Source of the DNA: a bacterium
GTDB lineage: Bacteria > Latescibacterota > UBA2968 > GCA-2709665
Assembly: GCA_027619145.1 (NCBI GenBank)
Contig: JAQCGA010000230.1
Coordinates: 1-6,695, forward strand
Direction of reading: 5' to 3'
Length of the DNA: 6,695 nucleotides
The position numbers and the translations under genes were made by a program. Below the pieces are notes generated by a model. That model was not told the DNA's origin, ran no database searches, and was given only the letters and a program-made list of their open reading frames with translations. Position 1 is the stretch's first letter. Every line of letters begins with the position of its first letter. Of this stretch, positions 5,069-6,695 are shown piece by piece.

Positions 5069-6695
5069 TCAAAATTGATAAGATGCGGTTGCCGTTAGTC
5101 TGCGCTTCAAAACTTCACCACTGTGTCCCGGCTCCAGTTCACTGACTGCCGGTGCCAATTCCAAATGCTCATTGTCCGCCAGATTAAACGCATCAATCCC
5201 CAGTTCCAACCCTTTCAGCGTCCCAGAAAACGTGTATCCCAGGTGGGCATTCAGCAAAACATACGCACCTACATCCAGATTCAGATAATCCAGGGTGCGC
5301 AAACTGGGTGCGTTCCAGACCGTTGCACTGACCCGATGCGCCCAAAGGCCAGACGTCCACCCTCCTGTCCGAACCTGGACTCCGCCATTGACCTTATGCT
5401 CCGGTCCGCCCCCTGCGGCCACCAGAAAATCCAGCTCACCGCTGAATCGTTGCAACGAATAATTCGCAAACAGCTTGACCTGCCGGTTTACGGCCAGTTC
5501 GACGCTGGCTTCTCCACCCCATCCCCGTGTTTCCCCAGCGATATTGTAATACCGGGTTTGCACCTCGATCTTCGGCGGCGGCCCGGGCACCATTCCAAAC
5601 TGATCCCCTTCCGGAGCAATCACATCTTTTAGCCAGTATCGGAACCCGGCAAGGCCAACCTTCAGCAGGCCAAACCGCCCGGTATACGCTGCTTCCACCA
5701 ATACCATGCGCTCCGGCTCCAATTCTGTGTTGCCCAACAATGCAATATCAATTGGAATATTAAACCCGGAATCCGTACTTTGCTGAAGGTTCAGATAACT
5801 CTCTGTCAGTGTGGGATTTCGGAAGGAACTCCCGGCAGAGATCCGGAAAGTATGCCGCCCGCTTGGCGAATAGACCAGGCTGCCGCGAGGTGAAAACACC
5901 CAGCCGGTCAGCGGATGCCGGTCCAGCCGGGCACTGGTTACAAACGCCCAGGAAGCAGCCTGCCAAGCATCTTCAAAAAACAACGCCCAGAGATTTTGCT
6001 CCACCCGCATGGGCATGTAAAAATTGGAATGAATGGTATTTCGCCGGAAGCTGCCTCCTACCACCAGGCGATTCCGCCCACCTTTTAGCAACGTATGGAT
6101 CACACTCGCATCGTATGTATCGGACCGGGCATACGGTTTTATTTTTACCCGTGCAACATTCAGCGAGGGCCGCCCCCGGTTCCAGAAAGCCTGCACCCGG
6201 GTTTCCCGATGGCTGTAATCCATACGCAAAAATCCTGTGGCACCGTCGTAAATGCTTTCACCCGGTGTGCCTGTGGAATACTGCGTATTGTGGTTGGAAA
6301 AACCTCCCGAAACATCCAATCGAGAGCCGCCGGAAAAATCATACCCCAGCGCAGCATGTGCCTTCCCGCCCTCGGAAGCACGCAGATTTGCATCCTCAAA
6401 TCGATTGGTCGTCCGCAGGCCCACCCCGGCCTTGTACCGTATCCGTCCATCGCGTTTACCATACAACAGACTACCCAGGTGCGTACGCCGTTCTCCTACA
6501 GTGTAGGTCAACTCACCGCCACGCAACTGCTCGGGCGTCCGGGTAATAATATTGATCACTCCATTAATCGCATTGGCCCCATACAATGCAGAGGCCGGCC
6601 CCTCCACCACTTCAATACGGTCCACCTCGGCCAGGGTCACCGGAATGCCCTCCCAGAACGTGGCGTCGAACGGCCCACTCAACACCGTCCGCCCA
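5069..6695 (-). CDS. TonB-dependent outer-membrane receptor (first of a tandem pair, 5' end outside window)
   Basis: The frame is open to the window edge, so the gene is cut and about 114 N-terminal residues (signal peptide, TonB box, early plug) are missing, judged by its neighbour. The visible 541 residues, counted from the codon at 6694, begin inside the plug (GRTVLSGPF, matching GRSVLDGPF in the downstream receptor). They contain EGPASALYGANAINGVI (31-47), SFRNPTLTESY (290-300), a NTELEPE version of the NPNLxPE motif (322-328), and a barrel ending SYQF. It aligns with the downstream receptor over its whole visible length, at roughly half identical residues by eye. Barrel strands are well kept, and external loops differ in length and sequence. 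Synonymous positions have diverged widely, so the duplication is old. The GTG at 6685 is not a start, because conserved plug sequence continues upstream of it. No terminator or promoter lies between its TGA and the next gene, which suggests co-transcription. Confidence 0.93.
   Translation of the reverse strand, partial: GRTVLSGPFDATFWEGIPVTLAEVDRIEVVEGPASALYGANAINGVINIITRTPEQLRGGELTYTVGERRTHLGSLLYGKRDGRIRYKAGVGLRTTNRFEDANLRASEGGKAHAALGYDFSGGSRLDVSGGFSNHNTQYSTGTPGESIYDGATGFLRMDYSHRETRVQAFWNRGRPSLNVARVKIKPYARSDTYDASVIHTLLKGGRNRLVVGGSFRRNTIHSNFYMPMRVEQNLWALFFEDAWQAASWAFVTSARLDRHPLTGWVFSPRGSLVYSPSGRHTFRISAGSSFRNPTLTESYLNLQQSTDSGFNIPIDIALLGNTELEPERMVLVEAAYTGRFGLLKVGLAGFRYWLKDVIAPEGDQFGMVPGPPPKIEVQTRYYNIAGETRGWGGEASVELAVNRQVKLFANYSLQRFSGELDFLVAAGGGPEHKVNGGVQVRTGGWTSGLWAHRVSATVWNAPSLRTLDYLNLDVGAYVLLNAHLGYTFSGTLKGLELGIDAFNLADNEHLELAPAVSELEPGHSGEVLKRRLTATASYQF

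Noticed and set aside
5069..5072. TTG start for the second receptor overlapping the previous TGA as TTGA, suggesting translational coupling
   Set aside because: It would place ten residues ahead of a normal signal peptide, while an ATG with a purine-rich site in front exists 30 bases further on. It is kept only as an alternative.
5809..6546. A 245-codon open frame on the plus strand, and another of 179 codons at 4245-4784
   Set aside because: Both lie entirely antisense to the conserved TonB receptor barrels. Their translations are rich in Pro, Arg and Ser with no recognisable domain, as expected for the reverse complement of a GC-rich coding region.

Overview
The window carries four genes, all read on the minus strand, so transcription runs from high to low coordinates. 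In that order they are: a TonB-dependent outer-membrane receptor cut by the window edge (6695-5069), a second full-length receptor that is its paralogue (5042-3078), a periplasmic substrate-binding protein of the ABC_sub_bind family (3040-2174), and a membrane-bound sensor histidine kinase (1965-85). No tRNA, rRNA, CRISPR array, transposase or phage gene was seen. The open frames on the plus strand look like shadows of these genes.

The outer-membrane receptors with C-terminal aromatic residues mean a Gram-negative bacterium. GC content looks slightly above one half. Recognisable Shine-Dalgarno sites are weak or absent, with one modest exception. This would fit a lineage in or near the FCB group (Bacteroidota, Rhodothermota, Calditrichota and relatives), but Desulfobacterota-like lineages also combine these families, so the taxon is not resolved.

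The first three genes look like one operon. The receptors are separated by only 26 bases from the stop to the preferred ATG. The binding protein follows 37 bases after the second receptor's stop, or overlaps it by 11 bases if the longer start is used. A convincing intrinsic terminator (2133-2105) ends the operon just after the binding protein. The kinase therefore probably has its own promoter in the 208-base gap 1966-2173. That gap also holds an inverted repeat and a second small hairpin with a T-run, which together resemble an operator or an attenuator.

Functionally, the set looks like a ligand capture and sensing module: two outer-membrane receptors with different external loops, a soluble periplasmic binder, and a kinase with a periplasmic Cache-like domain. 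No ABC permease, ATPase or response regulator is present, and the ligand cannot be read from the sequence. The first 24 bases are a pure G run, most likely a sequencing or assembly artefact at a contig end.
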